NCBI GenBank assembly: GCA_009859145.1
Contig: VRVR01000003.1
Span: 186,001 to 250,000 of the forward strand
Reading direction: 5' to 3'
DNA length: 64,000 bases
Origin: Andalucia godoyi
Lineage: Eukaryota; Discoba; Jakobea; Jakobida; Andaluciidae
Shown here: positions 17,491-26,823 of the stretch, in pieces
How positions within the stretch are numbered: position 1 is the first letter of the stretch
Layout of the letters: every line of letters starts with the position of its first letter
The notes under the pieces: model-generated
Seen by the model: the letters and a program-made list of their open reading frames with translations, nothing else
What the model was told of the DNA's origin: nothing
Databases searched by the model: none
Made by a program: the position numbers and the translations under genes

Positions 17491-18651
17491 ATGGCAACCC
17501 CATCAACTGCTGATGCGTCTGGATCCGCAATGGAGCTCCGGATTGCAAACAAGTACCGACTTGGCCGCAAGATTGGCTCTGGTTCGTTTGGAGAGATCTA
17601 CCAGGGTGTGCATATTGCGACTTCGGAGAGCGTCGCGATCAAGCTTGAGCCTGTGAAGACGCGCCATCCGCAGCTTCTGTACGAGTCTCGTCTGTACAAG
17701 ATTCTTTCCCAGGACGGAACTGCGATTGGAATTCCATCCGTCAAGTGGTTTGGGATTGAAGGAGACTACAACGTAATGGTGATGGATCTTCTCGGACCAT
17801 CGCTGGAGGATCTCTTCAACTATTGCGGACGTAAGTTCTCGCTCAAGACGGTGCTCATGCTTGCCGATCAGATGATTTCCCGCATCGAATACGTCCACTC
17901 AAAGAACTTTATCCACCGCGATATCAAGCCGGATAACTTTTTGATGGGCAACGGGCGCAAGGGCCATCACGTGTACCTGATCGACTTTGGTCTGGCGAAA
18001 AAGTATCGTGATCCGAAAACGCATCAGCATATCCCGTACCGTGAGAACAAGAACCTGACGGGAACTGCGCGCTATGCATCGATCAACACACATCTTGGAA
18101 TTGAGCAGTCTCGTCGTGATGACCTCGAATCTCTCGGTTACTTGTTGATGTACTTTTGCAGGGGATCGCTGCCCTGGCAGGGCCTCAAAGCAGCTACCAA
18201 GAAGCAAAAGTACGACAAGATTTCGGAGAAGAAGATGTCGACGCCGGTGGAAGTCTTGTGCAAGGGATTTCCACCCGAGTTTGCAACGTTTGTCAACTAC
18301 ACTCGCTCTTTGCGATTCGAGGACAAGCCGGACTACCACTATCTCCGCAAACTCTTCCGAGACCTCTTCATTCGCGAGGGATACCAGATGGACTATGTTT
18401 TCGACTGGACTATCAAGAGTATCCAGCAGGACGCGATTGCTGGCGGCCCTTCTGCAGGCTCCGCGATGCCTGGGGCGCCTGCTGGAGGCCTTGGACAGCC
18501 AATGACCGGTGCAACGGGAACGACTGGTGCTTCGACGCAACAGCTTGCAGGATCCGTTCCTGAGAGGCCGCAAACGTCCTCGGGTCTTTCGGATCAACGG
18601 AGAAAGTCACAGGAAGAATCGAACGTACCACAGCCCATCAAACGAACGTAA
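17491..18651 (+). CDS. CK1: Casein kinase 1 (delta/epsilon type)
   Basis: A 386-aa Ser/Thr protein kinase. Seen: Gly loop [19 protein letters not shown] lysine, [12 protein letters not shown] catalytic loop, [10 protein letters not shown] (DFG), and [24 protein letters not shown], where SIN replaces APE, the mark of the CK1 family. The kinase domain covers about residues 22-290. The tail is G/A/T-rich and polar and ends basic (PQPIKRT), as in delta/epsilon forms whose tails are autoinhibitory. The ATG at 17491 gives the best start; the in-frame 17446 ATG would add 15 residues. Roles in this organism (vesicle traffic, cilia, clock) cannot be chosen from sequence. Confidence 0.96.
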   Translation: MATPSTADASGSAMELRIANKYRLGRKIGSGSFGEIYQGVHIATSESVAIKLEPVKTRHPQLLYESRLYKILSQDGTAIGIPSVKWFGIEGDYNVMVMDLLGPSLEDLFNYCGRKFSLKTVLMLADQMISRIEYVHSKNFIHRDIKPDNFLMGNGRKGHHVYLIDFGLAKKYRDPKTHQHIPYRENKNLTGTARYASINTHLGIEQSRRDDLESLGYLLMYFCRGSLPWQGLKAATKKQKYDKISEKKMSTPVEVLCKGFPPEFATFVNYTRSLRFEDKPDYHYLRKLFRDLFIREGYQMDYVFDWTIKSIQQDAIAGGPSAGSAMPGAPAGGLGQPMTGATGTTGASTQQLAGSVPERPQTSSGLSDQRRKSQEESNVPQPIKRT

Positions 18652-19050
18652 TGCATCAGGTTTGCATCCCCGCCCTCTCCCCTTCCATCATACCTCTCCA
18701 CTCAGCTTTGCCAGTGCTATTTGTTGTTTCTCTGTTTTTTGTTTCTGTGTGCTCCATTACTCTAATTTTTCCCCTCTGTCTCTCTGTCTTTCTCTTTTTG
18801 CGTCGCTCTTTGTTCTTGTGTACTTGCGAATGGGGCGTGCAGGCCGCCTCTGCCTGTATAATGAAACCTGCCTATTCTCTTCTTTGTCCTCCTTTTTTTT
18901 TGTTTCATTGTGCACCTACTTTTGGTTCTTCTAACTGACTCCGTACCTCGTTACGACCGCTTTCTTTTTTTCTTTTTTGTTTTTATTTGTGTGCGCGAGG
19001 ACGCCTACATTGTACACGAACCACGGATAATCATCGCTGATCACCCATAG
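18652..19050. other. Downstream of CK1, pyrimidine-rich
   Basis: About 400 bp dominated by T/C runs. A 95-codon hydrophobic frame here is a by-product of T-richness. No supported gene. Confidence 0.4.
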
Positions 19051-19218
19051 TCAATGCTGCAACCCAACAACATGCATAGCATGATTGGGAAGGGGGTAGG
19101 CCCCAACACGCCCCTCGGCATGAGAGACGTTCCTAAGATAGATGTGGATGATGCGGGTCGTTCCGGTGGCGGTGGAGATGTCACAGGTCTTGCGCAGCGC
19201 TGCGGACGTGACGGACAT
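19051..19218 (-). CDS. Possible small protein, 55 codons
   Basis: An ATG-to-TGA frame of 55 aa (starts MSVTSAALRKTCDIS, ends AMHVVGLQH). I recognise no family. In favour: unlike its surroundings it is not low-complexity, and AGAGTTACCAAG at 19347-19358 sits about 130 bp upstream in the same orientation as the elements in front of uL14. Against: it is short and lacks any hallmark. A T-rich stretch ending in CATGCAG just upstream could be a splice acceptor, so an upstream exon is possible. Confidence 0.35.
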   Translation of the reverse strand: MSVTSAALRKTCDISTATGTTRIIHIYLRNVSHAEGRVGAYPLPNHAMHVVGLQH

Positions 19219-19346
19219 GGTGCGCTGCATGGACAATAACAATAAAATAAGAAATGAGCGTCGCTGTGCGAGAATGCAACGCGGCGGCGTGTTTATAGGG
19301 ATTTCATGATCAAATTGGAACGAAACGAATCGGGCATCGTGTGACA

Positions 19347-19358
19347 GAGTTACCAAGA
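19347..19358 (-). promoter_or_regulatory. GTTACCAAG element upstream of the small ORF
   Basis: AGAGTTACCAAG matches the uL14 elements at GTTACCAAG. It differs in the telo-box half (AGAG for AGGG). Confidence 0.3.
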
Positions 19359-19472
19359 TAACAAACGCATGCGCACGGCGCGTGGCAGTGTTTTTTGTTT
19401 GTGTGCGCTCAGATTGCTTTAACATATCGCAATAAGCGGCAGCGGTACGTCACATCGGTTTTACTGCATTGC

Positions 19473-20612
19473 TTATGCACGCTTCTTGCCCTCGTGGACG
19501 AATTTTGCAAAAGTTTGTGAGACAATAAGTGGGAACACGAGCGTGGCGTCCGAGACCACCTTGACTGGTTTTGCGTCCATTTTGATTTTCCCCCACGAGA
19601 CGGCTTCGTCTGGAGCAGCACCCGAGTCTGATCCGTCGAACTCCTGTCCGGTGTTAATGAAAACCGAGAAGTCTGCACCGTTTCGCATGAGATTTGCATT
19701 GCATATGTGGTGCTTGATGACTCCGCCGCCGATGATGATCATTCCCGAGCACTTTGCCCAGACTGCAATATTGTTGATTTTTCGAATGTCCTCGACAAGG
19801 TCGACGCGCAGTCCGCCGTCCTTCTTGTACGAGTGGAAGTACAGCATGTCGCCGAGTGACCCGTCGGTGAGTGCCGGGCAGAAAACCGGGATCTTGTTCT
19901 TCGCACACCAATAGTAGATTGACTCTTCATTCTTGATTTCGTGCCCAAGACGCTCAATCACCTTGGAAGGAGTCCATCGTGTCTGTTCTTTTCCTTCCTG
20001 TTCATCATACATGCGGTCGAAAATCGGCATGATCCAGTCTTCAAAAAGGCAGTAATTGCTGTTTGGCACAATCAGATTTCCAATGCGGTTCATCGCCTGT
20101 TTTCGAAGCGTCTTTCCATCCATCTTGAAGTCTCCCACAAGCGTCGGTGCAAGACATTTTATAAAGTCCTCTTCAATCCCCCCCGCAGACGCAACCACCA
20201 CATCCACAAGCTTGTGCTGCACCAAAAACCGCACAACTTCCCGCATTCCACACGACGCCATATTCGACGTATATCCCAAAAATATCGTGCACGCCGGCTT
20301 CTTCTCCGCACGATACTCCTTCTCCACAAACGACTCGTCCTCGTCTGCGCCTGTCTCGGATTGCTGCGATTGCTCAGTGCTGGACAAAGACGGCGGCGCA
20401 TAGTGCAGCATCTCGTTGATGCGGTCAATCGCAAGACTCATGTTCGTTGCCTGGAACCCAAAGTTGCGATAGGTCGCAAGCAGCGAGTCCAGCGTCTGCA
20501 TTTGGTTGAAGTCCGGTCCAACCACATGGGGAAGCCCGTGTGCGATCGAATCGCTGGGAATACTCAGACCTGCAGGAAGCACAAACGACGCTGCTTTCTC
20601 AGCCGGATTCAT
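19473..20612 (-). CDS. DHPS: Deoxyhypusine synthase
   Basis: A 379-aa enzyme that transfers the aminobutyl group of spermidine, with NAD, to a lysine of the eIF5A precursor. Seen: [121 protein letters not shown], and the active-site lysine block [21 protein letters not shown]. Length equals that of eukaryotic DHPS (about 369). All catalytic segments look intact. A short acidic insert ([10 protein letters not shown]) separates the first helices from the core. It diverges from the TPR-like gene. Confidence 0.97.
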   Translation of the reverse strand: MNPAEKAASFVLPAGLSIPSDSIAHGLPHVVGPDFNQMQTLDSLLATYRNFGFQATNMSLAIDRINEMLHYAPPSLSSTEQSQQSETGADEDESFVEKEYRAEKKPACTIFLGYTSNMASCGMREVVRFLVQHKLVDVVVASAGGIEEDFIKCLAPTLVGDFKMDGKTLRKQAMNRIGNLIVPNSNYCLFEDWIMPIFDRMYDEQEGKEQTRWTPSKVIERLGHEIKNEESIYYWCAKNKIPVFCPALTDGSLGDMLYFHSYKKDGGLRVDLVEDIRKINNIAVWAKCSGMIIIGGGVIKHHICNANLMRNGADFSVFINTGQEFDGSDSGAAPDEAVSWGKIKMDAKPVKVVSDATLVFPLIVSQTFAKFVHEGKKRA

Positions 20613-20993
20613 TTTTTTTTCTCCCTTTCTCTTCCTCCTTCAACCTTATCTCTCCGGCTTCTCTTCCTGTTCATGATCTTGTCTCCTTCTATGACGCCGC
20701 CTGATTTCCTTCTCGCTGTTGGCTTATTCGTGCGCATCGAACGGGCGGGAAGGGCGAGAAATTGATGCTTGAGCCTAGACCTCTCAAATTCCCTTTCTGT
20801 TTCAAGAAGCCTGTGTGAACTGAACTGAACTGAACTGAACTGAACTGAACAAAGCTGGACGGGAGCTGGACACCGTTTCTCGCTGTGTGCGACACTGGCA
20901 GACGCAGACGGAGACGAAGGTGGAGGTGGGGGGAAGATAAAAACGGAAAAAAAGAGAGGATAGACAGAGGTGAAAGAGGTTGAGAATCGGGCG
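20613..20993. promoter_or_regulatory. Shared upstream region, DHPS / TPR-like gene
   Basis: A 381-bp divergent spacer containing the (GAACT)n repeat at 20817-20850. Nothing else is assignable. Confidence 0.35.
20817..20850 (+). repeat. (GAACT)n pentanucleotide repeat
   Basis: About 6.8 perfect tandem units in a promoter spacer, the second pentanucleotide array in the window. Confidence 0.92.
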
Positions 20994-21965
20994 ATGAATC
21001 GACTGACAAAACATGCAATGCAAGCTTGGAAATTTGCAGATAGAGTATCATTAATGCTACGAATGCACTTGCCAGCGCCGCAGCTGTTCTTCTCGGATTA
21101 TCACCGGTGCTGTTGCCGATGGGGAACCGTGGCTTGCCGGCCTTTCTCAACCTGGATTCCCCCGCCACAGGTGCCACAGGTTCCGCAGGTGCCCCAATCG
21201 ACGGAGCATGTGGTGAGCACGATGCGGACGCTCCTTCAGCAACGCAAGTATAGATCTGCGTATCGAGTATACGAACGCCACCTGCCGATTCTTCTCGCGA
21301 CGCCCACTCTGCCGCCGTCGCCGACACACCCCAGCACGTGGTCCCATTACGCAAATGAGGTGCGTGATGCTCACACCCTTGGAATCTGGGTGCTCGCGAA
21401 CATCAGTCTCGATGCGTCGCAGCCACAGGAGGCCCAAGTTGCCCAGGCCCATGCGCTTCTCGTACGCATTACAGACCCTGGCCCTAACCCTAACTTTAAT
21501 CCCAGTAGCCCTGACAACCCCGACAGCCCTAGCAGCCCTAGCGCAGACTACAACCCCATCCCTGACGCAAACACTCGTCCGTGCATGCAGCCGCGGTCGG
21601 TGATGACGTATGCAGCGTTCCTAACGGGGGCGGCATCGCTGGGTATGGCGAATCTTGTGGCAGACACCCTGCAGCGCATGGAGAGCGACCCAATCATCGG
21701 GACGGGCAGCGATGGCCGGCGATCACGACTCATCGTTGAAATTGTCGTTCGCATGCACCTGGCTCTCGGGGACTTTGAGGCCGCGTGGGCCGAGTGCAGC
21801 GCTGCCGCCGCAACATTTGAGACGAGGACGCAGCACCTGGTTTCGGAAGTGCTGCGCGCCGTCGTAGAGGCTCTTCGTGACCCTGCTCGATCGCCAGACC
21901 AACGACAGCGACTCCAGACACTCCTTGAGACTATCGCCAAGTCTCAACAATCATCGGAGAATTGA
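20994..21965 (+). CDS. Probable mitochondrial TPR/PPR-like protein, unknown
   Basis: A 323-aa protein. The first ATG (20994) opens MNRLTKHAMQAWKFADRV, basic and amphipathic like a mitochondrial presequence. The body has helical pairs with TPR/PPR-like spacing (YRSAYRVYERHLPILL; MTYAAFLTGAASLGMANLVADTLQRM; MHLALGDFEAAWAECSAAAATFE). Two low-complexity inserts occur: PQVPQVPQVPQ at about 65-75 and a P/N/S-rich stretch (GPNPNFNPSSPDNPDSPSSPS) at about 172-195. The latter is encoded by CCCTAACCCTAAC, which mimics telomeric repeats by chance. No family is recognised; organellar RNA metabolism is a guess. Confidence 0.6.
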   Translation: MNRLTKHAMQAWKFADRVSLMLRMHLPAPQLFFSDYHRCCCRWGTVACRPFSTWIPPPQVPQVPQVPQSTEHVVSTMRTLLQQRKYRSAYRVYERHLPILLATPTLPPSPTHPSTWSHYANEVRDAHTLGIWVLANISLDASQPQEAQVAQAHALLVRITDPGPNPNFNPSSPDNPDSPSSPSADYNPIPDANTRPCMQPRSVMTYAAFLTGAASLGMANLVADTLQRMESDPIIGTGSDGRRSRLIVEIVVRMHLALGDFEAAWAECSAAAATFETRTQHLVSEVLRAVVEALRDPARSPDQRQRLQTLLETIAKSQQSSEN

Positions 21966-22222
21966 GCTTTTTTCTTTTTTTGCAAAATTCCCGACAACGT
22001 CTTTGAAAATTAAAAAAACCGTCGTTGCTTCGTTTCCATCTTTTGCGACACAGAAAAAATCCACATAGGAAAAATAATAATAATTTTAAGCAAAATAAAT
22101 TCTTTTAATCAAATACAGAAAGGAAGAGAGGAAGAGAGAAAAAGAAGAGATAGTAGAACTAGGGTTTTTCTTTGGGAAGAAGTGGTAAGAAACGAAAACG
22201 CATACAACATAGACGGCGAATC
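21966..22222. other. Spacer between tandem genes
   Basis: 257 bp, A/T-rich. It contains CTAGGGTTTTTC near 22157-22168, a telo-box-like string about 60 bp before the next ATG. Confidence 0.4.
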
Positions 22223-22888
22223 ATGGCGGCGAGTTGGGCTACATACGCCGAGTTTATTCGGAAGGATGCAGTTCCGGCGGTGCAAGACGACCGCCAACAC
22301 TCTCGCCAGCGAGCGGATAGTGGATCGTCGACGGTGAGCAAGGCGGAGTACGAGTCGTTTGTGCGTACGCGGCGTCGGGAGTACACGGATCCTCGATATA
22401 CTGGAAATCGAGAATGTCCTACATATGCAAACTCGACACTGATGCGATCGGACCACATTTCATTCACACACAATGCAGACAAGGAACGGCGCACCCTGTC
22501 TGTGGGGAAATCGCGGTTCTCCTCGAATGTAACGACGGAGAGCTGGGCGCCAAAGTCGTCGGCTCTGCAGAGTAACAAGGCGGTCGCGATCTATGACCCT
22601 GTCCTCGATTGCGAAAAGATCATTACCATCAAGGACGGTCAGCCGATGACGTCCACCCGCAGCAATCTGCCAGTCTCGTTTGGATCCACAACTGCTGGAA
22701 AAGCAAAGACGTGCGATGATGTCGAATCCGCTCTCCAGAGCCGAGTGACTTTCAACAGGAGAAAAGGCGTGGCGGAAATCAATGATCTCAGCTCGCCGTT
22801 TGCGCTGCGAACAACGATCCAGCATAAAGTCGCAATGGAGTCGAGCCCAAAGGCTTTCTTTCGCAAAAAGACGAACCTTGGGACATGA
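22223..22888 (+). CDS. Unknown basic protein, 221 aa
   Basis: Begins MAASWATYAEFIRKDAV; an upstream in-frame ATG at 22172 would add 17 very basic residues. The protein is polar, basic and mostly non-helical, with short aromatic-basic motifs (YESFVRTRRREY; DPRYTGNRECPTY; SRVTFNRRKG; AFFRKKTNLGT). Such repeated short motifs occur in axonemal microtubule-associated proteins, but I see no diagnostic match. No signal peptide or membrane segment. Confidence 0.6.
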   Translation: MAASWATYAEFIRKDAVPAVQDDRQHSRQRADSGSSTVSKAEYESFVRTRRREYTDPRYTGNRECPTYANSTLMRSDHISFTHNADKERRTLSVGKSRFSSNVTTESWAPKSSALQSNKAVAIYDPVLDCEKIITIKDGQPMTSTRSNLPVSFGSTTAGKAKTCDDVESALQSRVTFNRRKGVAEINDLSSPFALRTTIQHKVAMESSPKAFFRKKTNLGT

Positions 22889-22986
22889 CCTCCGATGTGC
22901 TCCCTCCGCTTGTGATCGTGGAAGATGGGCAGATTTAATGAAGGATGAAATGGTGTCAGGAAGGCTTCGTCATATTTCGCCGTACT

Positions 22987-23023
<37 letters not shown>

Positions 23024-23026
23024 CGC
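22987..23026. repeat. (CT)n(GC)n compound microsatellite
   Basis: A CT dinucleotide run turning directly into a CG/GC run in the convergent spacer before pyruvate kinase. The GC part is alternating purine-pyrimidine and could adopt Z-DNA. Confidence 0.9.
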
Positions 23027-23138
23027 TCACTCCCTCGCCCGCCCGCTTGATCTGCTGCTGCCGGTAATTACTTTATTATTGTATTAAAAAAATCTTTCAA
23101 ATATTCAACATAACAATGGAAGAATGGACGCGGGCGAG

Positions 23139-24638
23139 TTACACTTCAATGACGTGCAACAGATTGGTGTAGCCTGGCTTCTGAAGTGGCGTTCCGGTGC
23201 ACAGGACGATGAGATCCCCTTCACGGGCGACCCCGGCGTCTCTCGCAGCAGCGGCAGACGCCTTGGACACGGTGGACAATTTGCTGAGATTGCGGTTGTT
23301 GGCATCAAACGGCACTCCCTTGAACTGGACCGGGATGACACCCCAGGAAATGGAAAGCCTTCGATTCGCTTTTTCATAAGGAGATAGCGAGACGATGGGC
23401 GCAAGAGGCCGATGGGCAGCGACATACCTTGCAGTATTTCCCGAGATGGTCCAAGTGACAATGCCGGCTGCGTCAACGGACTTTTGGGCAAGGTAGCAGA
23501 GCCTGGCAATCGTTGCATCGACCTTGGACGACTTCACAACTTCTTTGGGAAGATCGATTTCCTGTCGTTTCCACGCAAGTTCCGCACGCTTGGCGATGGA
23601 AGTCATGGTTGCTACGCACTCGACAGGGAACTTTCCAATTGCAGACTCTCCGGACAGCATAACTGCATCTGTTCCATCAAACACTGCATTGGCAACGTCT
23701 GTTGACTCGGCACGTGTGGGCTGTGAATTCTGCATCATGCTCTCCAACATTTGCGTAGCTGTGATGACGGGAACTGCCATCTGACGACACTTTAGAATGA
23801 TTCGTTTTTGGAGAACGGCAATGTCCTCGAATGACATTTCAATCGCAAGATCGCCTCGTGCAACCATCACTCCGAATGCCTCCTGAATAATCGAATCAAT
23901 GTCCTGCACCGCCCCCTTGTTCTCGATCTTTGCAATGACTGGGATCGACGTGAGCGATTTCAGCAAGCGAACGTCGTTGGCGGACTGGACAAACGACTGC
24001 GCAAGAAAATCCAGCCCGTGCTCTTCTGCCCATCGAATATCCTCCTTGTCCTTCTCCGTAATGGACGGTATCGACAGCGTCACTCCTGGAACATTGATTC
24101 CACGCCGAGAACTCAAAAACCCCTCGCGGGTCACAACACATTCGATGCATCCTGTTGCAGTACTCGTGTTTTCCACAACCATCTTGATGACTCCATCGTC
24201 AATCAGGATAACATCTCCTTTGCGAATGTCCTTGTACAGCTCGGGATATGAGATGGAGACAGACGTTTCTGTTCCGGGAGCAGTCTGATTGGGATCCAGA
24301 CGCATTTTGGATCCTTTTGTCAGCAGGATCTTGCCGCCTGCAATGTCCCCTACACGGATTCTTGGACCACGAAGATCCCCAAGCAGCGCTATAGGGACAT
24401 CCAGCTCCTCCGATGCAGACCGCACATTCTCCACAAGTCGAGACAGAAACGCCCGGTCGCCATGCGAAAAGTTGAGGCGTGCACAGTCCATTCCCGCTCG
24501 GATCATCTCCAGTAACGTGGCTCGCTCCGAAGACGCAGGACCTAATGTCGCCACAATCTTGGTCATCGTGAAGTTCACAGGAGGACCATTCGCACGCGAC
24601 GCAAACCGAACAAGCGTCCGCACGAGCTGAGAATACAT
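23139..24638 (-). CDS. PK: Pyruvate kinase, bacterial (PykA-like) type, possible mitochondrial presequence
   Basis: A 499-aa enzyme converting phosphoenolpyruvate and ADP to pyruvate and ATP. Seen: TKIVATLGPAS, MDCARLNFSHGD, IALLGDLRGPRIRVGD, VIAKIENKGAV (catalytic Lys), MVARGDLAIEM, ITATQMLESM, PTRAESTDVANAVFDGTDAVMLSGESA, and a C-terminal regulatory-type fold. The short B domain and motif wording resemble bacterial PykA and plastid-type enzymes more than animal or fungal PK. The first 24 residues (MYSQLVRTLVRFASRANG...) precede the bacterial-like start MTKIV and look like a mitochondrial targeting peptide (Arg-rich, no acids). Location and ancestry are inference. It diverges from the BPI-like gene. 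Confidence 0.95.
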   Translation of the reverse strand: MYSQLVRTLVRFASRANGPPVNFTMTKIVATLGPASSERATLLEMIRAGMDCARLNFSHGDRAFLSRLVENVRSASEELDVPIALLGDLRGPRIRVGDIAGGKILLTKGSKMRLDPNQTAPGTETSVSISYPELYKDIRKGDVILIDDGVIKMVVENTSTATGCIECVVTREGFLSSRRGINVPGVTLSIPSITEKDKEDIRWAEEHGLDFLAQSFVQSANDVRLLKSLTSIPVIAKIENKGAVQDIDSIIQEAFGVMVARGDLAIEMSFEDIAVLQKRIILKCRQMAVPVITATQMLESMMQNSQPTRAESTDVANAVFDGTDAVMLSGESAIGKFPVECVATMTSIAKRAELAWKRQEIDLPKEVVKSSKVDATIARLCYLAQKSVDAAGIVTWTISGNTARYVAAHRPLAPIVSLSPYEKANRRLSISWGVIPVQFKGVPFDANNRNLSKLSTVSKASAAAARDAGVAREGDLIVLCTGTPLQKPGYTNLLHVIEV

Positions 24639-24981
24639 TCTTTATTCGAACAGTTCCTCTCTTTCTTCTTACTGATTTCCTCTTCCTTCCGTCTGTTTTT
24701 CTTTTCTTTTCTTTTCTTTTTTTCGTCTGCTGTTTTTGGGTCTTCCTTGGCTGCTGCTCGCGGATGAAAATGAAAACCTTTACAATCCCCCTCCCCTGCA
24801 AATTCGATGTACACTTGAAAAATAGGAAAGCAAAAACAGCCAATAGAAACCAATACTCGTCAAAAAATAAAATAGCAAAAGCCCAAAAACTGATTCTGAA
24901 CTCCAACTTTTGGCTGTCGGAGAAAATCGACAAACAGGAGTTTCATTTAATAATTAATATTTTTTTGTTTGTTGTCTTTCT

Positions 24982-25015
<34 letters not shown>

Positions 25016-25063
25016 AATATTAAATTTAAATCAACATTACTATTTATTAATTTTTGTTGGAAG
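24639..25063. promoter_or_regulatory. Shared upstream region, PK / BPI-like; includes (TA)n
   Basis: A 425-bp divergent spacer, very A/T-rich towards the BPI-like start, with a (TA)13 run at 24988-25014. An open frame upstream of the BPI start simply reflects missing stop codons. Confidence 0.4.
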
Positions 25064-26440
25064 ATGAAGATGTTGAAGGCTGTTTGTTGTGTAATGGTTC
25101 TTGTGTTCTGTGCGAGGGTGGTGGTTCGCGGACAGAGCGTTTCGAATGCCGGAGTGGGCGTCGTGGTGAGTCAGACGTTCGTGGATTCTGTCGTGGACCA
25201 CTTTCTTCCGCTTGTTGAGAAACAGATTCAAAATCTCCCGCTGCCGGATGTTGATACGAAGCAGGATGGGTTTGAGCTCCAGTTTAACGGAATGACTCTG
25301 AGCTCAGCTGCAGTGACGTCTGCTTCGGTTGCAATCCAAGCGTCCGGAGTGCAGGTGACTGTGGCTGGGATGACTGTCCACGTTCAAGGTCAGTATGCAA
25401 TTCACGAAGATGCAATCGGCCATGTGAAAATCTGCGGCGGATCCTTTGGTGTGGATTCTGGATCAACTTCCCTGGTGGTCGTCGTTGGCATCACGTCCGA
25501 TGCTTCTGGAACTCCCGTGGTAACTGCACAGTCTGTGTCGCTGAATCTTGGAAACTGGGATATCAATTTCTGCAAGGCTCTTGATGTTCTCCTAAAGCTT
25601 TTCCACTCGGTCATCTCCGACGCAGTCAAGAAGGCTGTGGAATCTGCAGTCCCAAAGGCAATCGATAGTATCGCTGCGGCGGCTATCGCGAAGATTCCGT
25701 TTGAATACAAGATTTCCAGTGAACTTGGTCTGGATTTCCACCTGTCCCAACCTCCTGTTTTTATCCAGGGAGTGTCGATGGGTTTTCCGTCCCGTGCTCA
25801 GATCTTCGATCCGTCCACCAAGCAAGTCTCGCCATACGCACCATCCGCGATTCCAATGACGCTGGGGGCCTCGAATGACTCAATGTCGTCGTACGTTTCC
25901 TCTTCAATCTTTCAGGGCGGTGTGTGGACGTACTACCAAGCTGGCCTGCTGCAACATCAGATCCAAGGGTCGGGCTTGTTCAAGGACTTTGATGTCTCGT
26001 TTGCGGCGACTTCGTGCCCGACGTTCCAAGTCGTTGCGAATGAAGGAATTGCCGTCGTGCTTGCTGGAAATATCACGCTGCAGGATGCGCTCTTCAAGGA
26101 CCTTGCAATCGATGCAGATTTTACACTGAAGACAGTCGGAGATGTACTGACAGAACAAGTGAATGGCACGCTGCGTGTGTACGCCGAGGTTCCCGAAGTT
26201 GACGTGGAGAACATGCAGTTTGACTTGACAATCAACAAGCACACGTTTTCTGTGAGTCTCAACTTGTTGGCACCGGTCATCAACGATCTCCTAAACCAGT
26301 TCCTCCTCAAGATCTTGAATCCGCGGCTGCAGAAGGATTCCTTCCCGATTCCGAACGTCAAGTTCGCCTCCATCGAGTCCGCAAACATCAAGCCCGAGGA
26401 CGGGTACTTGTATGTCGGTGGAGATGTTGTTTTCCATTGA
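25064..26440 (+). CDS. Secreted BPI/LBP/CETP-family lipid-binding protein
   Basis: A 458-aa protein. The ATG at 25064 (MKMLKAVCCVMVLVFC) opens a signal peptide of about 24 residues ending near VRGQS. The rest matches the BPI/LBP/PLTP pattern: an N-terminal amphipathic segment (FVDSVVDHFLPLVEKQIQNLPLPDV), repeated beta-strand T/V-rich stretches, a helix pair near residues 180-215, and a second barrel with QGGVWTYYQAGLLQ and a final VKFASIESANIKPEDGYLYVGGDVVF. Animal members bind bacterial lipopolysaccharide or shuttle lipids; many protists carry uncharacterised members. Secretion and lipid binding are well supported; antibacterial action is inference. Confidence 0.85.
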   Translation: MKMLKAVCCVMVLVFCARVVVRGQSVSNAGVGVVVSQTFVDSVVDHFLPLVEKQIQNLPLPDVDTKQDGFELQFNGMTLSSAAVTSASVAIQASGVQVTVAGMTVHVQGQYAIHEDAIGHVKICGGSFGVDSGSTSLVVVVGITSDASGTPVVTAQSVSLNLGNWDINFCKALDVLLKLFHSVISDAVKKAVESAVPKAIDSIAAAAIAKIPFEYKISSELGLDFHLSQPPVFIQGVSMGFPSRAQIFDPSTKQVSPYAPSAIPMTLGASNDSMSSYVSSSIFQGGVWTYYQAGLLQHQIQGSGLFKDFDVSFAATSCPTFQVVANEGIAVVLAGNITLQDALFKDLAIDADFTLKTVGDVLTEQVNGTLRVYAEVPEVDVENMQFDLTINKHTFSVSLNLLAPVINDLLNQFLLKILNPRLQKDSFPIPNVKFASIESANIKPEDGYLYVGGDVVFH

Positions 26441-26823
26441 TCAATTGTCGCTGACATGTTCAATCGTAAGTTATTCCCTTTCGTGAATTTGGTTTTCCAT
26501 TGTTGTTGCTTTTTTTCAATTTTGCTGTTGTTCGTTTTGATTTTTGGATGTTGAACAAAGTAAAACACACACACACACACTCTCTCTCTCTCTCTCAAAC
26601 AAACAAACAAACAAACAAAAACGAAACAGGAAAGTCAATAATCATCAAAAACAATGAAATAAAAAGTACTTGTACAATGAGACAACTCGGTGCGATGATC
26701 GATTCCATCTCAACGACTCACAACCTTGCAAACGACAGAAGAAAGAAACAACCAAACAAGCAAACAAGCAAACAAGCAAACAAACAGAAAAGGAAAGGGA
26801 AAAGGAAAAGGAAAAACAAACAA
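26441..26823. other. Convergent spacer with compound microsatellites
   Basis: 383 bp between BPI-like and Hsp70-like stops. It contains (AC)n at 26564-26580, (TC)8 at 26581-26596, (AAAC)n at 26597-26620 and (AAACAAGC)n at about 26753-26786. No gene. Confidence 0.6.

Noticed and set aside
21478-21495. Telomere-like CCCTAACCCTAAC
   Set aside because: It lies inside an open frame and encodes part of a P/N-rich insert; no longer array.
24764-25063. 100-codon N-terminal extension of the BPI-like protein
   Set aside because: It reads A/T-rich low-complexity sequence including the TA repeat (Ile-Tyr repeats) and would hide the signal peptide.
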